A DNA stretch of 64,000 nt, taken from contig JAGXIW010000003.1 of the NCBI GenBank assembly GCA_024635475.1, forward strand, positions 434,001 to 498,000, written 5' to 3'. Source of the stretch: a bacterium. GTDB taxonomy: Bacteria; Patescibacteriota; Gracilibacteria; BD1-5; UBA6164. The notes under the pieces were generated by a model that searched no databases, was not told where the DNA came from, and saw nothing but the letters and a program-made list of their open reading frames with translations. Position 1 is the first letter of the stretch, and every line of letters starts with the position of its first letter. The translations under genes were made by a program, and so were the position numbers. Shown in pieces: positions 1 through 10,222 of this stretch.

Positions 1-49
1 AGATGTTCTAAAAAAAATCAGTATTTTATAATTGTAAAAAAACATAATT

Positions 50-727
50 ATGGATTTAAAATCAAATGTAACAGTTAAGGAAATAGTAAGTTTTTTAAAA
101 GATTTATTAATTATCGGAGTTATAGTTTTTGTTATAAGGACTTTTTTTATCTTGCCTTTTCAGATAAACTGACAATCAATGTACCAAAGTTATTATGATG
201 GAGAGTTTATAATTGTTGATAGATTTTCATATACTTTTTTACACAAACCAAATAGATGAGATGTTGTTGTCTTTAGACCACATATTAGTGAAGATAAAGA
301 ATATTTTTTAAAAAGAATTATAGGATTACCATGAGATAAAATCAAAATAGAAAATTGAAAAGTATATGTATTTTCAATATCTAAAAATACTTTTGTAGAA
401 TTACAAGAACCATATTTATCTGATTCAAATAGAAATGCAACTTTTGTTTCTTGAGACAAAGCAAGTCATATATATGAAGTGCCACTTGATAGTTATTTTG
501 TTATGTGAGATAATAGAAATCATTCAACAGATAGTAGAACTTGTTTTTCCAGTTGTTATATCCCTTGAACTACAAATTATGCAAAACAATATGATATAAT
601 ATGAAAAATATATATAGATTTAGGGTATTTCCGTATATCTAAATTTGATTTTGTTCATCCAAATTTGTGAATAAACACAAAACCAAAATGGTTTTCAACT
701 TCTAGAACTCATAATTACGATTTATAA
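50..727 (+). CDS. lepB: Signal peptidase I (TGA=Gly)
   Basis: Code-25 translation MDLKSNVTVKEIVSFLKDLLIIGVIVFVIRTFFILPFQINGQSMYQSYYDGEF...RGDVVVF...KRIIGLPGDK...YFVMGDNRNHSTDSR; SPase I motifs. Confidence 0.93.
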
Positions 728-728
728 A

Positions 729-1067
729 ATGAAAAAAACTTGAGATATTTGAGAGATTATGGCTATAAAATATCTAAAGGAGAAATGATATATTATATTG
801 GAAACAAATTTTAAGTTTAGTACGATTTGAGAGGTAGATATAATAACTAAATTAGACGATTTATATATTTTTTTTGAGGTAAAATACAGACAAAATGATA
901 AATATGGTATTTGAGAAGAAAGTATAAATTATTATAAAAAACTAAAAATAAAAAAAACAATAAATTATTATTGTTTAAAGAAAAAAATAGATTTAGAAAA
1001 TGCTAGATTTGATGTGATTGCCATCTTGGGAGATAAATTAAATCATCATGAAAATGTAGAAATCTAA
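729..1067 (+). CDS. YraN/UPF0102 family nuclease-like protein
   Basis: MKKTGDIGEIMAIKYLKEKGYIILETNFKFSTIGEVDIITKLDDLYIFFEVKYRQ; GE-DII-FVEVK pattern. Confidence 0.85.
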
Positions 1068-1152
1068 TAAATTTGCATTTTTCAGCATTTTTATATAATG
1101 TACCAAAAATTATTTAGTTTTTCAATTTCTTTAAATAAATTCAAAAACAAGT

Positions 1153-1239
1153 ATGAAGTTTGAACAAAGTCCAAACTTCATACAGGGAACGATTTTCATT
1201 TACTTAAGAAAAATTGAAAAATCATTTTTTTACTTTTAA
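1153..1239 (+). promoter_or_regulatory. Candidate attenuator leader of the ABC-F gene: 28-codon uORF (MKFEQSPNFIQGTIFIYLRKIEKSFFYF) spanning a 12-bp perfect hairpin and a terminator-like hairpin
   Basis: GTATGAAGTTTG(1151-1162)/CAAACTTCATAC(1172-1183); GATTTTCA(1191-1198)/TGAAAAATC(1215-1223) followed by ATTTTTTT; 20 bp upstream of the ABC-F ATG. Confidence 0.45.
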
Positions 1240-1258
1240 AAATTAATTTAAGCAAATA

Positions 1259-2725
1259 ATGGCTGTAATAAATGAAACTGTAATCAGTTTTAAAGATGTA
1301 GAATTTTTCTACGATTTTAGAAAACCTATTTTAGAAAATGTAACTTTCAATGTAAGAAAATGATCTAAAATAACAATAATGGGGCAAAATTGAGCTTGAA
1401 AATCAACAATTTTCAAGTTGATAAATTGAACTTTAGAAAAAAAATCATGAGTAGTTAATGTAGGGCAAAAACTTACAATAGCAACTTGATATCAAGTCGT
1501 AATGCCAGAAGACAAAGAATTAACGGTTCAAGCTTTTTTTAGAAAGTATTTTCCTGATAAAACAGTTTTTAATATAGATAAACAAATAGGAGAAATACTT
1601 GATGTAGTTAATTTAAAAGCTCCACTTGATAAGACTATAAAAGCATTTTCTGGATGACAACAAGCTAGATTATTGCTTGCTGCTGCACTTATTCAAAACC
1701 CAGATATATTACTTTTAGATGAACCTACAAATAATCTAGATAGAGATGGTATTTGGCACTTGACTACATTTTTACAAAATTATAAAAAAACAGTTTTGGT
1801 TATATCTCATGATAGTGAATTTCTAAATAGTTTTACTGATTGAGTATTGTATTTAGATGTGCATACTAAAAAAGTAGAACAATTTGTTTGAGATTACAAT
1901 GATGTAGTTGAACAAATTAAGAAGAATATGGAAAAAGAAAATATGGCAAATGCTAGACTTGCAAAAGAAGCACAAGCTAAAAAAGAACAAGCAAATGTAT
2001 TTGCTCATAAGTGAGGTAAATTGAGACTTGTAGCAAAAAAGATGAGAGAAGCTGCAGAAGAACTAGAAGACGATATGGTTGATACAAGAAAAGAAGATAA
2101 AACAATAAGAGAATTTACAATTCCACTTCAAGAAGATGTAGGTTGAGTGCTTTTATCAATTCATTCTGTTCATATTATTCAAAATGATGAAGTTACGGTA
2201 AAAAATATAGAAGTAGAGCTTAGAAAAGATAATCATCTACTTTTATCTTGACCAAATTGAATAGGTAAATCTACGCTACTTGAAAAAATTGTATCATGAA
2301 AAGAAGATTGATGTAAATTAACTCCTTGAGTAAAAATAGGTTATTATAGACAAGATTTTTCAAATCTAGATTTTTCTCAGACTGTTTATGATTGTCTGAG
2401 AGAAGCCGCATGAGAAGGTTTGCCAGAACAGGATTTGAGATCAAAAGCTGCCTGATTTCTAATAACTTGAGAAATAATGAAAACTTGTATTTGAGATTTA
2501 TCAGAATGACAAAAATGACTTGTTGCTTTTTGTAGATTGGTATTTTTACAACCAGGGATTTTGATACTTGATGAACCAACAAATCATATCAATTTTAGAC
2601 ATATTCCAGTCATTGCTAAGGCTCTTGATGAATTCAAAGGTGGGATGATATTGGTTTCACATGTGGATGAGTTTGTTCGGCAAATTAGAATTGATGACTA
2701 TCTTGATTTAGATAATGTAAAATAG
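1259..2725 (+). CDS. ABC-F family ATPase (two ATP-binding domains)
   Basis: MAVINETVISFKDVEFFYDFRKPILENVTFNVRKGSKITIMGQNGAGKSTIFKLI ... LDEPTNNLD ... second domain LSGPNGIGKSTLLEKI ... LDEPTNH. Confidence 0.92.
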
Positions 2726-2797
2726 AAAGTAGAATTTCTTGACAATAAAAAATATTTAGTATAATTTCCCGATGTCAGTATTTATTATTATCTTAAT

Positions 2798-3382
2798 ATG
2801 AGGCAACGAGAATATTTAAATAATTCTTGAGTTACAAGATTATTATCTTGAATAAGTGAAATAATTTCCAATTTTTTGGAAGAAAATACGCAAAGAGTTA
2901 TGTTTTTGTTATCAATAAATAAAAAAGAAACTCAAATAGAGGATCCAATGTCAAGGTTTTTACAAGTTAGCCGAGAGCTAGAAATTTTTTTTAATCAATC
3001 TAGTTGAATAACTAGACAAAAAGAAGAAGTTGAAAAAGTATTAAATACCAATCAATTAAAAGTAGAAAGTCTTCAACAATTAAGTGATTTTATAGATAGA
3101 TCTAATCTAAAAAGTAATTTAAAAAGAGAACTTCAAAATATATCTAAATGAGAGTTAAATATAAATTCTTTAGTTGCACTGATAGTTGTTGATATAAGAG
3201 AGAATAAGGAAGTATATAATGAATTACTTAAAATATTAAAAAATATTGATATTACTATAATAGATAGGTTATTGGTTATATTTGGTTGAGAAAATTGTGT
3301 GAATGAAGATGATTGTAATGAGTTAGAAGGAATAGATGATTTTAATATTTATAAGATGCTATCTGATATAAAAAATAACTAA
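2798..3382 (+). CDS. Hypothetical protein, helical
   Basis: Uninterrupted code-25 ORF MRQREYLNNSGVTRLLSGISEIISNFLEENTQ...; TTGACA/TATAAT-like promoter upstream. Confidence 0.7.
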
Positions 3383-3573
3383 AATAAATAAATTTTTATA
3401 AGAAGTTTGTTATGAGTGAATAGAAATTTTTATCATAACAGCTTTTTTTATTTAAGCTTTTCACTTATTTTATAATTATTTTTATTTTAAATGATTTAAA
3501 ATAATTTGATTTTTCGTAGAATTTATTAATATGTATTAGTAAAAACTTGTTATTATATAATTCAAAATAATTT

Positions 3574-4314
3574 GTGTTAAAAATCAAAAATCTAAAAATA
3601 AATGTAGGAGAAAAAGAAATTTTGAAATGAATTGATATAAATTTTGAAATTTGAAAAAATTATTTAATTTTATGAAAAAATTGAAGTGGAAAATCAAGTT
3701 TGGTTAATTTTTTGATGTGAAATACAAAATATGAATATATACAAGGAGATATTTCTATTGATAATAAAGATTTATTAAAAATGGGGGTTTCAGAAAGATC
3801 TAGAGCTTGAATTTTTCTTTCTTTTCAGCATATTGTAGAAATACCTTGAATTAATTTGTGAGAATATCTAAGAATAATTTATAATAATCATTTATCATTA
3901 AGAGATTCTAAGGTGCCGGTACCTAAGTTATCGCCATTTATATTTAAGAGATTTATAAAAAAGTATTTAGAAGAACTTGATATAAAAGAAAGTTTTTTAG
4001 AGAGAGATCTCAATGTATGATTTTCTGGAGGAGAAAAAAGAAAAATAGAGATTCTTCAAGCCCGTTTACTTAATCCGAAATATATGATTTTTGATGAAGT
4101 GGATTCAGGACTTGATTTGGATGCTTTTAAGATAGTTGCATCTTTGATAGCAAAGCTTGATAATAAAGACAATTCTATAATTATGATTACTCATAATTTT
4201 AAGATAATGGATTATATAGATTTTGATAAAGTTTATGTACTAAAAGATTGAAGCATTGATAAAGAGTGAGGAGTAGAAATTGTAAATGAGATAAAAGAAA
4301 AGGGGTTTAAATAA
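3574..4314 (+). CDS. sufC: Fe-S assembly ATPase SufC (GTG start)
   Basis: ILGKNGSGKSSLVNFLMG...GIFLSFQHIVEIPGINLGEYLR...VGFSGGEKRKIEILQ...FDEVDSGLDLDAFKIVA. Confidence 0.93.
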
Positions 4315-4347
4315 AAAAAGGGCTCTCAGACCCGAAGGCCTGAGAGG
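4314..4347 (-). terminator. Intrinsic terminator of antisense unit 1
   Basis: Minus strand CCTCTCAGgccttcgggtCTGAGAGcccTTTTTTT. Confidence 0.8.
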
Positions 4348-4361
4348 AAAAACGGAGAGGA

Positions 4362-4601
4362 TTATTGGAACAATGGAATTCCTATAATCTGGCTGGTAAG
4401 TTTTTCAACTTTCCTTAACAATTGTTGAATATGTTTAAAATTTCTTGCCTTTTCAGGTACTTTCAGAAGCCTTTTGGCCTTATGGTTAAGACCTTCAGCT
4501 TCTTTCTTTTTCCGTTGAAGGGCAAGAAAACTTCTTTCTTTTTTATTTCTTGCTGAAATAACAATTGGGCATCCAGATAGTGGGTCTGTTCCTTGTAACA
4601 T
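4362..4601 (-). CDS. Small basic protein of antisense unit 1; no TGA codons; SD AGGAG
   Basis: MLQGTDPLSGCPIVISARNKKERSFLALQRKKKEAEG...; flanked by SD, leader, promoter, terminator on the same strand. Confidence 0.6.
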   Translation of the reverse strand: MLQGTDPLSGCPIVISARNKKERSFLALQRKKKEAEGLNHKAKRLLKVPEKARNFKHIQQLLRKVEKLTSQIIGIPLFQ

Positions 4602-4614
4602 AAAATTGCTCCTA

Positions 4615-4696
4615 TTTAATTACTTTCTTTCACAAAAATTAGCCCCTATATGGGTAAGTGATGAACTATCATCATTGCTAGTCTGGAAAGAGAAGT
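4615..4696 (-). ncRNA. Structured 5' leader of antisense unit 1
   Basis: CTTTCCAGACTAGCAATGATGATAGTTCATCACTTACCCATATAGGGGCTAATTTTTGTGAAAG; nested stems, same architecture as 6555-6633 and 8085-8161. Confidence 0.6.
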
Positions 4697-4702
4697 GAAT
4701 CC

Positions 4703-4730
4703 TTTATAAGTACAATTAATATAAAGTCAA
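4703..4730 (-). promoter_or_regulatory. Sigma70-like promoter of antisense unit 1
   Basis: Minus strand TTGACT-N16-TATAAA. Confidence 0.7.
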
Positions 4731-4746
4731 ATAAAATATAAAAAAT

Positions 4747-6147
4747 ATGTTAAAAACTAATAATAAAGAACAAAGTCCATGGAATTACAGTGATGATGTA
4801 TTATATAAACATGAGCTAATTCAGTGAGTAAATGAGCAAGTAGTTAGACAAATATCATCTTCAAATAAAGAACCAAAATGGATGCTTGAACTTAGACTTA
4901 AAGCATTAGATATTTATAATAAAAAATCGATACCTAATTGGGGACCTAGTTTAGATAAGCTTGATTTAGATAGTATTTATTATTTTGCTAAACCAGTTTG
5001 AGCAGGTGATAATAAGACTTGGGATGAAGTTCCTGAAAATATAAAAAAGACTTTTCTAAGACTTGGTATTCCTGAATCTGAGAAAAAAGCATTAGCTTGA
5101 GTATGAGCACAGTATGATAGTGAAGTAGTTTATCATAGTTTAAAGGCAGAATTAAAAGAAAAATGAGTTATATTTGATGATATGTCTACAGCTTTACAAA
5201 ATCCAAAATATGAAAGTATTATAAAAAAATATTTTTCCAAAGCCATATCAATAGCTGATCATAAATTTGCAAGTCTTCACTATGCTGTTTGGAGTTGAGG
5301 TACTTTTTTGTATGTACCAAAGTGAGTTAAAATAGATGAACCATTACAATCTTATTTCAGGATGAATGTAAAATCAGGATGACAATTTGAACACACAATT
5401 ATTATTCTGGAAGAAGGAGCTGAAACTCATTATATAGAGTGATGTAGTGCTCCAAAATATGATACAAACTCGCTTCATGCTGGGTGTGTTGAGATATTTG
5501 TAGGTAAATGAGCATTTATGAGATATAGTTCAGTAGAAAATTGGAGTTTAGATACATTTAACTTAAATACAAAAAGAGCTATAGTAGAAGAAAATGCAAA
5601 AATAGAGTGGGTATGATGAAATATGTGATCAAATACTACTATGCTTTATCCTTGTAGTGTACTTATTTGAGATAATTCTCGTGCTGACCACTTATGAGTA
5701 GCATTTGCAAATTCAGGGCAAAATCAAGACACTGGAGCAAAGGTAATACATATAGGGAAAAACACTTCTTCAAATATTATTTCAAAATCTATAAGTAAAT
5801 GAGGTTGAATTAATACTTATAGGTGACTAGTAGATATAAAAAAGTCAGCAATTTGAAGTATATCAAAGATAGATTGTGACGGACTTATAATAGATGAATT
5901 ATCAATTAATAATGCAATTCCTGATATAAGAGTTTGAAATACAAATTCTACGGTTGCTCATGAAGCAACAGCAGGAAAAATAAATGATGAATTTTTATTT
6001 TATCTTATGTCTAGATGAATAAGTGAACAAGAAGCAACAGGACTTATTGTTAACGGTTTTGTTAGCCCAATACTTAAGGAATTACCACTTGAATATGCTA
6101 GTGAGATGAATGTGCTTATTTCTATGGAATTTGAGGGAGGATTTTAG
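4747..6147 (+). CDS. sufB: Fe-S assembly protein SufB
   Basis: [10 protein letters not shown]...[21 protein letters not shown]...[22 protein letters not shown]...SKSISKGGGINTYRG...[26 protein letters not shown]. Confidence 0.96.
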
Positions 6148-6167
6148 ATTAGTTATATTTTTAAAAT

Positions 6168-6193
6168 AAAAAAAGATCCAGCCCGGAGGCTGG
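6168..6193 (-). terminator. Intrinsic terminator of antisense unit 2
   Basis: Minus strand CCAGCCtccGGGCTGGatcTTTTTTT. Confidence 0.8.
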
Positions 6194-6217
6194 AAGAAGG
6201 AGGAAAAAAAGTTTATA

Positions 6218-6553
6218 TTATATGTAAAGAAGATATAATATAAATAAGTAGCATAATAACTCGCCTTTTGCCATGTAGGATATATATATGTAGTTTTTTA
6301 AAATATCTAAAAAAATTATAATTATCCCAATGGTTCCAATAAAACCAAAAACTATATTAAATAATTCTTGCTTACCAAAAAATATTGCAAGAATTTTTAT
6401 AGAAACTATTTCTAAAGCCAAAGTTGAGGCTAAGGATATTTGAAAAGTTTCTTTTTTTAATATATATGGAATCATACATAGAAAAGGTGGTGTTATAAGT
6501 ACAACAACAATAGATAGATAATTAATAATAAAATTAATATATTTCATTTCCAT
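6218..6553 (-). CDS. Small hydrophobic membrane protein of antisense unit 2; no TGA codons; SD AAGGAG
   Basis: MEMKYINFIINYLSIVVVLITPPFLCMIPYILKKET...; several TM segments. Confidence 0.65.
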   Translation of the reverse strand: MEMKYINFIINYLSIVVVLITPPFLCMIPYILKKETFQISLASTLALEIVSIKILAIFFGKQELFNIVFGFIGTIGIIIIFLDILKNYIYISYMAKGELLCYLFILYLLYI

Positions 6554-6554
6554 T

Positions 6555-6633
6555 TTTTTCTCCTTTTGTTACAATCTTTCATAAAAGATTAGTCTTGATA
6601 AATTTCAAGAATGCTAATCCTAGAAAGAAAAGT
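6555..6633 (-). ncRNA. Structured 5' leader of antisense unit 2
   Basis: CTTTCTAGGATTAGCATTCTTGAAATTTATCAAGACTAATCTTTTATGAAAG; GATTAG/CTAATC and TCTTGA/TCAAGA stems. Confidence 0.55.
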
Positions 6634-6639
6634 AATTGT

Positions 6640-6667
6640 ATATTAGATAAAAATGTATTATTGTCAA
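6640..6667 (-). promoter_or_regulatory. Sigma70-like promoter of antisense unit 2
   Basis: Minus strand TTGACA-N16-TAATAT. Confidence 0.75.
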
Positions 6668-6751
6668 ATTGAAAAATATAATTGTCATTCCTGTGAAGAC
6701 AGGAATCTATAAAAATAGTATTCCTTTTTTTAAAACAATTTAATTACTATT

Positions 6752-7044
6752 TACTTTTGATTCCAAAAGTAACAAAAGAATTTAAGGGATTTCATCCCCT
6801 TAAAAATCCCTGAAGTGGTGGTAAGTTTTTGTACGGATAACATATTTAGTTTAATTTTAGGAATTTGCTTTACCTTTCAATTGCCACTTAGTGAAGATAT
6901 GGAGATTTTTACTATATTGGCAAGCATTTAGAAATATGGGGTCTTAGGGGGTGAGATTCTAGTGAGTAGTAACAGAAAGCACAAAATATAAATTCTGAAA
7001 TTTGAAACCCCCTAAATCTTTTGCTACTTTTGGATTCAAAAGTA
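6752..7044. mobile_element. MITE-like element with 28-bp imperfect terminal inverted repeats
   Basis: 6752-6779 versus reverse complement of 7017-7044: 26/28 identical; no ORF inside. Confidence 0.6.
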
Positions 7045-7142
7045 AGACAAAAAGTATTATTCAAATTTTATTTTTACTAAAAATATAGAATTTACTTTTT
7101 TTTGATATTGTTTATACTCTTAATCACTTAATCTTTTGTTTT

Positions 7143-7817
7143 ATGAAAATACAAAAAAACTGATTTTATCTGATTGATGATAGTTTTACTGAAAATATAG
7201 AAATATGAGAGTGAGTTTATGCTTTTGTATTTTTAAATGAGACAAGTAAATCATTTATTTTTAATTTGAAAAAAAATTCTAGACTAGATTATTTTGGATT
7301 TTTTAGTAAGAAATCTAGTTCTAAAATTGAATTTAATCAATTTGAAGATAATTCTTTGTTAAATGTAAAACAGATGTTTTTTAATAATGAAATGGATTTA
7401 TCATCAGATATAAAATCGGTTATAAATTCAAATAATTCAAATAGTTTTATAAATATTACTTCAATTATAAGAGACAAAAAACTTAGTATTGATTCAAGTA
7501 TAGAAATAGAAAAATGACTTTTTTGAGTTGAAGCAAATTTAAAACAAAAAAACATATTTATTTGAAATTCTTGATTAGTTAGAGGTTTGCCAAAGTTACT
7601 TGTAAAGAGTTCTTCGGTTAAAGCAAGTCATTCTTGTAAAGTTGAAAGGATAAACGATGAAGTACTTTTTTATCTAAAATCCAGGTGAATAAGTGAAAAT
7701 AAAGCAATTTTGATGATGATAGAAAGTTATTTTTTAAAGAATTTTGGTTGTTTAAAGATGATGGATGAAAGTGTTTATGAAAAAGTTTATAATGATTTTT
7801 TGATTTTGAATAAATAA
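7143..7817 (+). CDS. sufD: Short SufD-like Fe-S scaffold protein
   Basis: C-terminal GLVRGLPKLLVKSSSVKASHSCKVERINDEVLFYLKSRGISENKA matches the SufB/SufD C-terminus; position in suf cluster. Confidence 0.8.
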
Positions 7818-7826
7818 GGATAAAAT

Positions 7827-7856
7827 AAAAAAAGATCCAGCCCAAGGGGCTGGATG
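7827..7856 (-). terminator. Intrinsic terminator of antisense unit 3
   Basis: Minus strand CATCCAGCCCcttGGGCTGGatcTTTTTTT. Confidence 0.85.
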
Positions 7857-7877
7857 AAGGAGGAAAAAAAATATAGT

Positions 7878-8075
7878 TTATCTATAGTTATAGTAACATA
7901 AACACATAGCTATAACTATATAAATAATAATAGGTGTAACCTTTATAATCATTTCTTTTGATTTTGAATAATTCCTTTTTTCACAAAAAGAAAATAAGAA
8001 TAACAAAAGAAAATAAAAAAACGGAAAACTTCCATAAAATAAATATTTTTCTAAATTTATCAAATTCATTCGCAT
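7878..8075 (-). CDS. Small hydrophobic membrane protein of antisense unit 3; SD AAAGGAG
   Basis: MRMNLINLEKYLFYGSFPFFYFLLLFLFSFCEKRNYSKSKEMIIKVTPIIIYIVIAMCLCYYNYR; no TGA codon. Confidence 0.6.
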   Translation of the reverse strand: MRMNLINLEKYLFYGSFPFFYFLLLFLFSFCEKRNYSKSKEMIIKVTPIIIYIVIAMCLCYYNYR

Positions 8076-8084
8076 GTCTCCTTT

Positions 8085-8161
8085 TTTTACTTTTTTCACA
8101 AAAGTTAGTCCCGATATGGGTAATTGATGAAAATTCATCGTTACTAACTTGGAAAGAAAGT
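8085..8161 (-). ncRNA. Structured 5' leader of antisense unit 3
   Basis: CTTTCTTTCCAAGTTAGTAACGATGAATTTTCATCAATTACCCATATCGGGACTAACTTTTGTGAAAAAAG; three-way-junction-like. Confidence 0.6.
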
Positions 8162-8167
8162 TGATGT

Positions 8168-8195
8168 ATAGTAAATATTTTTAAAAAAATGTCAA
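8168..8195 (-). promoter_or_regulatory. Sigma70-like promoter of antisense unit 3
   Basis: Minus strand TTGACA-N16-TACTAT. Confidence 0.65.
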
Positions 8196-8310
8196 ATGAA
8201 ATTTTTCAAAATAATAATAATTAGATTTACATGGATATTAGATTTACTTTTATTATTTTTTTCTTATACTCTTTAACATTTATACTCTTAAATTTTTAAT
8301 TTTTAAACAT

Positions 8311-9588
8311 ATGAAAGATTTCAAAAAAGATTTTCCGATATTTGCAAATAATCCTGGACTTGTATATCTTGATAGTACGGCTTCAAGTCAGAAACCTGCA
8401 TTTGTAATTGATTGAATTAAAACATATCTTGAAAATGATTACAGTAATATTCATAGAGGAGCTTATTGTTTAGCTGAGAGATCAGAAAATTTATATGAAA
8501 AAAGTAAGAAAAAAGTTGTAGAGTTTATCGGTGCTGACAATTGGAGAGAAGTAATTTACACTTACAATGCTAATTATGCTCTCAATTTTATTGCTTGAAG
8601 TTTGAGAAAATCACAATTTTTCAAAAAATGAGACAAAGTTTTGGTAAGTATTGTAGAACATCATAGTAATATAGTTCCATGGCTAATTCTTAGAGATGAG
8701 ATTTGAATAGAACTTGAGTATATAAATGTAGATAATGATTATAATCTAGATTTAGAAGACTTGAAATCAAAACTTGACTCAAGTGTAAAAGTGGTTTCAA
8801 TAACTCAAGTATCAAATGTAACTGGACAGATTTTTAATTTGGAAGAGGTAGGAAGTATTATAAGAGAATTTAAATGAAATAACTGAAAAAATAGAATGCT
8901 TCATACCTCGCAATGACAAATATCATTTCCACTTTTTATTATTGATGCAAGTCAAAGTTTTCCACACTTAAAAGTTGATGTAAAAAAATTAAATTGTGAT
9001 ATGATTTTTTTTACAGCTCACAAAGTTATGGCTGATAGTTGACTTGGAGTTTGGTGGGCTAAAAAAGAAATTTTGGATAAACTAAAACCTGTATTTTCAG
9101 GTTGATGATCAATTGCTTGGGTTAAAAAACTAGAATATAAAGATAATAATTCACTACCAGAAAAATTTGAAACGGGAACTCCAAATGTGGTAGGGGCGGT
9201 TTCATTATTAAAAGCACTAGAATATATTGAAAACATAGGATGATATGAAAAAATAGAAGAAGTAGAAAAAGAATTGGTTTCTTATGCAATACAAAAATGG
9301 AAAACTATAAAACAAAAGATTGACATTAAAATACTTTGAAACTTAGAAATAAAAAATAGAATTTGAGTATTTAGCTTTCTAATTCCTTGAATTCACAGCA
9401 TTGATATAGCCGATTATTTAGCTGAAGAAGGTGTTTGTGTAAGAGCCGGGCAACATTGTGCTGAACCATTTTTACAAAGTGAAAGTTGTAACCATACTTG
9501 TAGAATGAGTTTATATTTATATAATGATAAAAATGATATTGATAGATTTTTTGAAGTTTTAGAAAAATCTATAAAAGAATTAAAGTAA
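8311..9588 (+). CDS. sufS: Cysteine desulfurase SufS
   Basis: LVYLDSTASSQKP...SNIHRGAYCLAERS...DASQSFPHLKVDV...FTAHKVMADSGLGVWW...VRAGQHCAEPF. Confidence 0.95.
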
Positions 9589-9610
9589 AATTATTTTGTT
9601 TGAAAAATAA

Positions 9611-9644
9611 AAAAAATCCCATTTTTATAAAAATGGGATTTTTT
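9611..9644. terminator. Bidirectional intrinsic terminator between sufS and rplL
   Basis: AAAAAATCCCATTTTTATAAAAATGGGATTTTTT. Confidence 0.9.
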
Positions 9645-9664
9645 AATTAAATAATTCTAGTTAA

Positions 9665-10036
9665 TTATTTTAATTCAACTTCAGCTCCTTGTTCAATTAA
9701 TTTAGCTTTCATAGCTTCAGCATCATCTTTAGGTACTCATTTTTTGATTTCTCAACCATTGTCAGCTATAGCTTTAGCTTCAATTAATCCAAGACCAGTA
9801 ACTTCTCTTATAACTTTGATTACAGCTATTTTGTTAGCTCAAACTGATTTTAAGATTAAGTCAAAAGTTGATTTTTCTTCAGCTTCTCAAGCTCAAGCAG
9901 CAGCAACCATAACAGGAGCAGCAGCACTTACACCAAATTCTTCTTCCATAGATTTAACTAGGTCATTTAGTTCAACTATTGAAAGTTCTTTAACTAAATC
10001 CATAATTTTTTTAGAGTTTCCAGCTAATTCAGCCAT
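9665..10036 (-). CDS. rplL: Ribosomal protein L7/L12
   Basis: [40 protein letters not shown]...[41 protein letters not shown]. Confidence 0.96.
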
Positions 10037-10222
10037 ATTATAAAATTTAAAAAATAAAACTAGATTTTAGAATCTTAGAATTTTAGAGCTTTAGAAATTA
10101 TTATATATTTAATAATGTTCTAAAAAGCTAAAGCCTAAAAATCTAAATAATCTACTTTCTAACTAATTAATAGCTAGTTCCCAAACTTTTAAATATTTAA
10201 AAGTTTGGTTTTAGTTATCAAT

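Noticed and set aside
193-459. Minus-strand ORF of 88 aa in the supplied track
   Set aside because: Antisense to lepB; the real gene is visible on + with TGA=Gly. Many other listed minus ORFs (7337-7555, 14120-14377, 40717-41064, 59703-59984 etc.) are likewise shadow ORFs
2271-2582. Minus-strand ORF of 103 aa
   Set aside because: Lies antisense inside the ABC-F gene and has no promoter or SD
8896-8920. sufS considered a pseudogene because of the inserted palindrome
   Set aside because: Frame is preserved through the insert and all downstream catalytic motifs, including RAGQHCAEP, are intact
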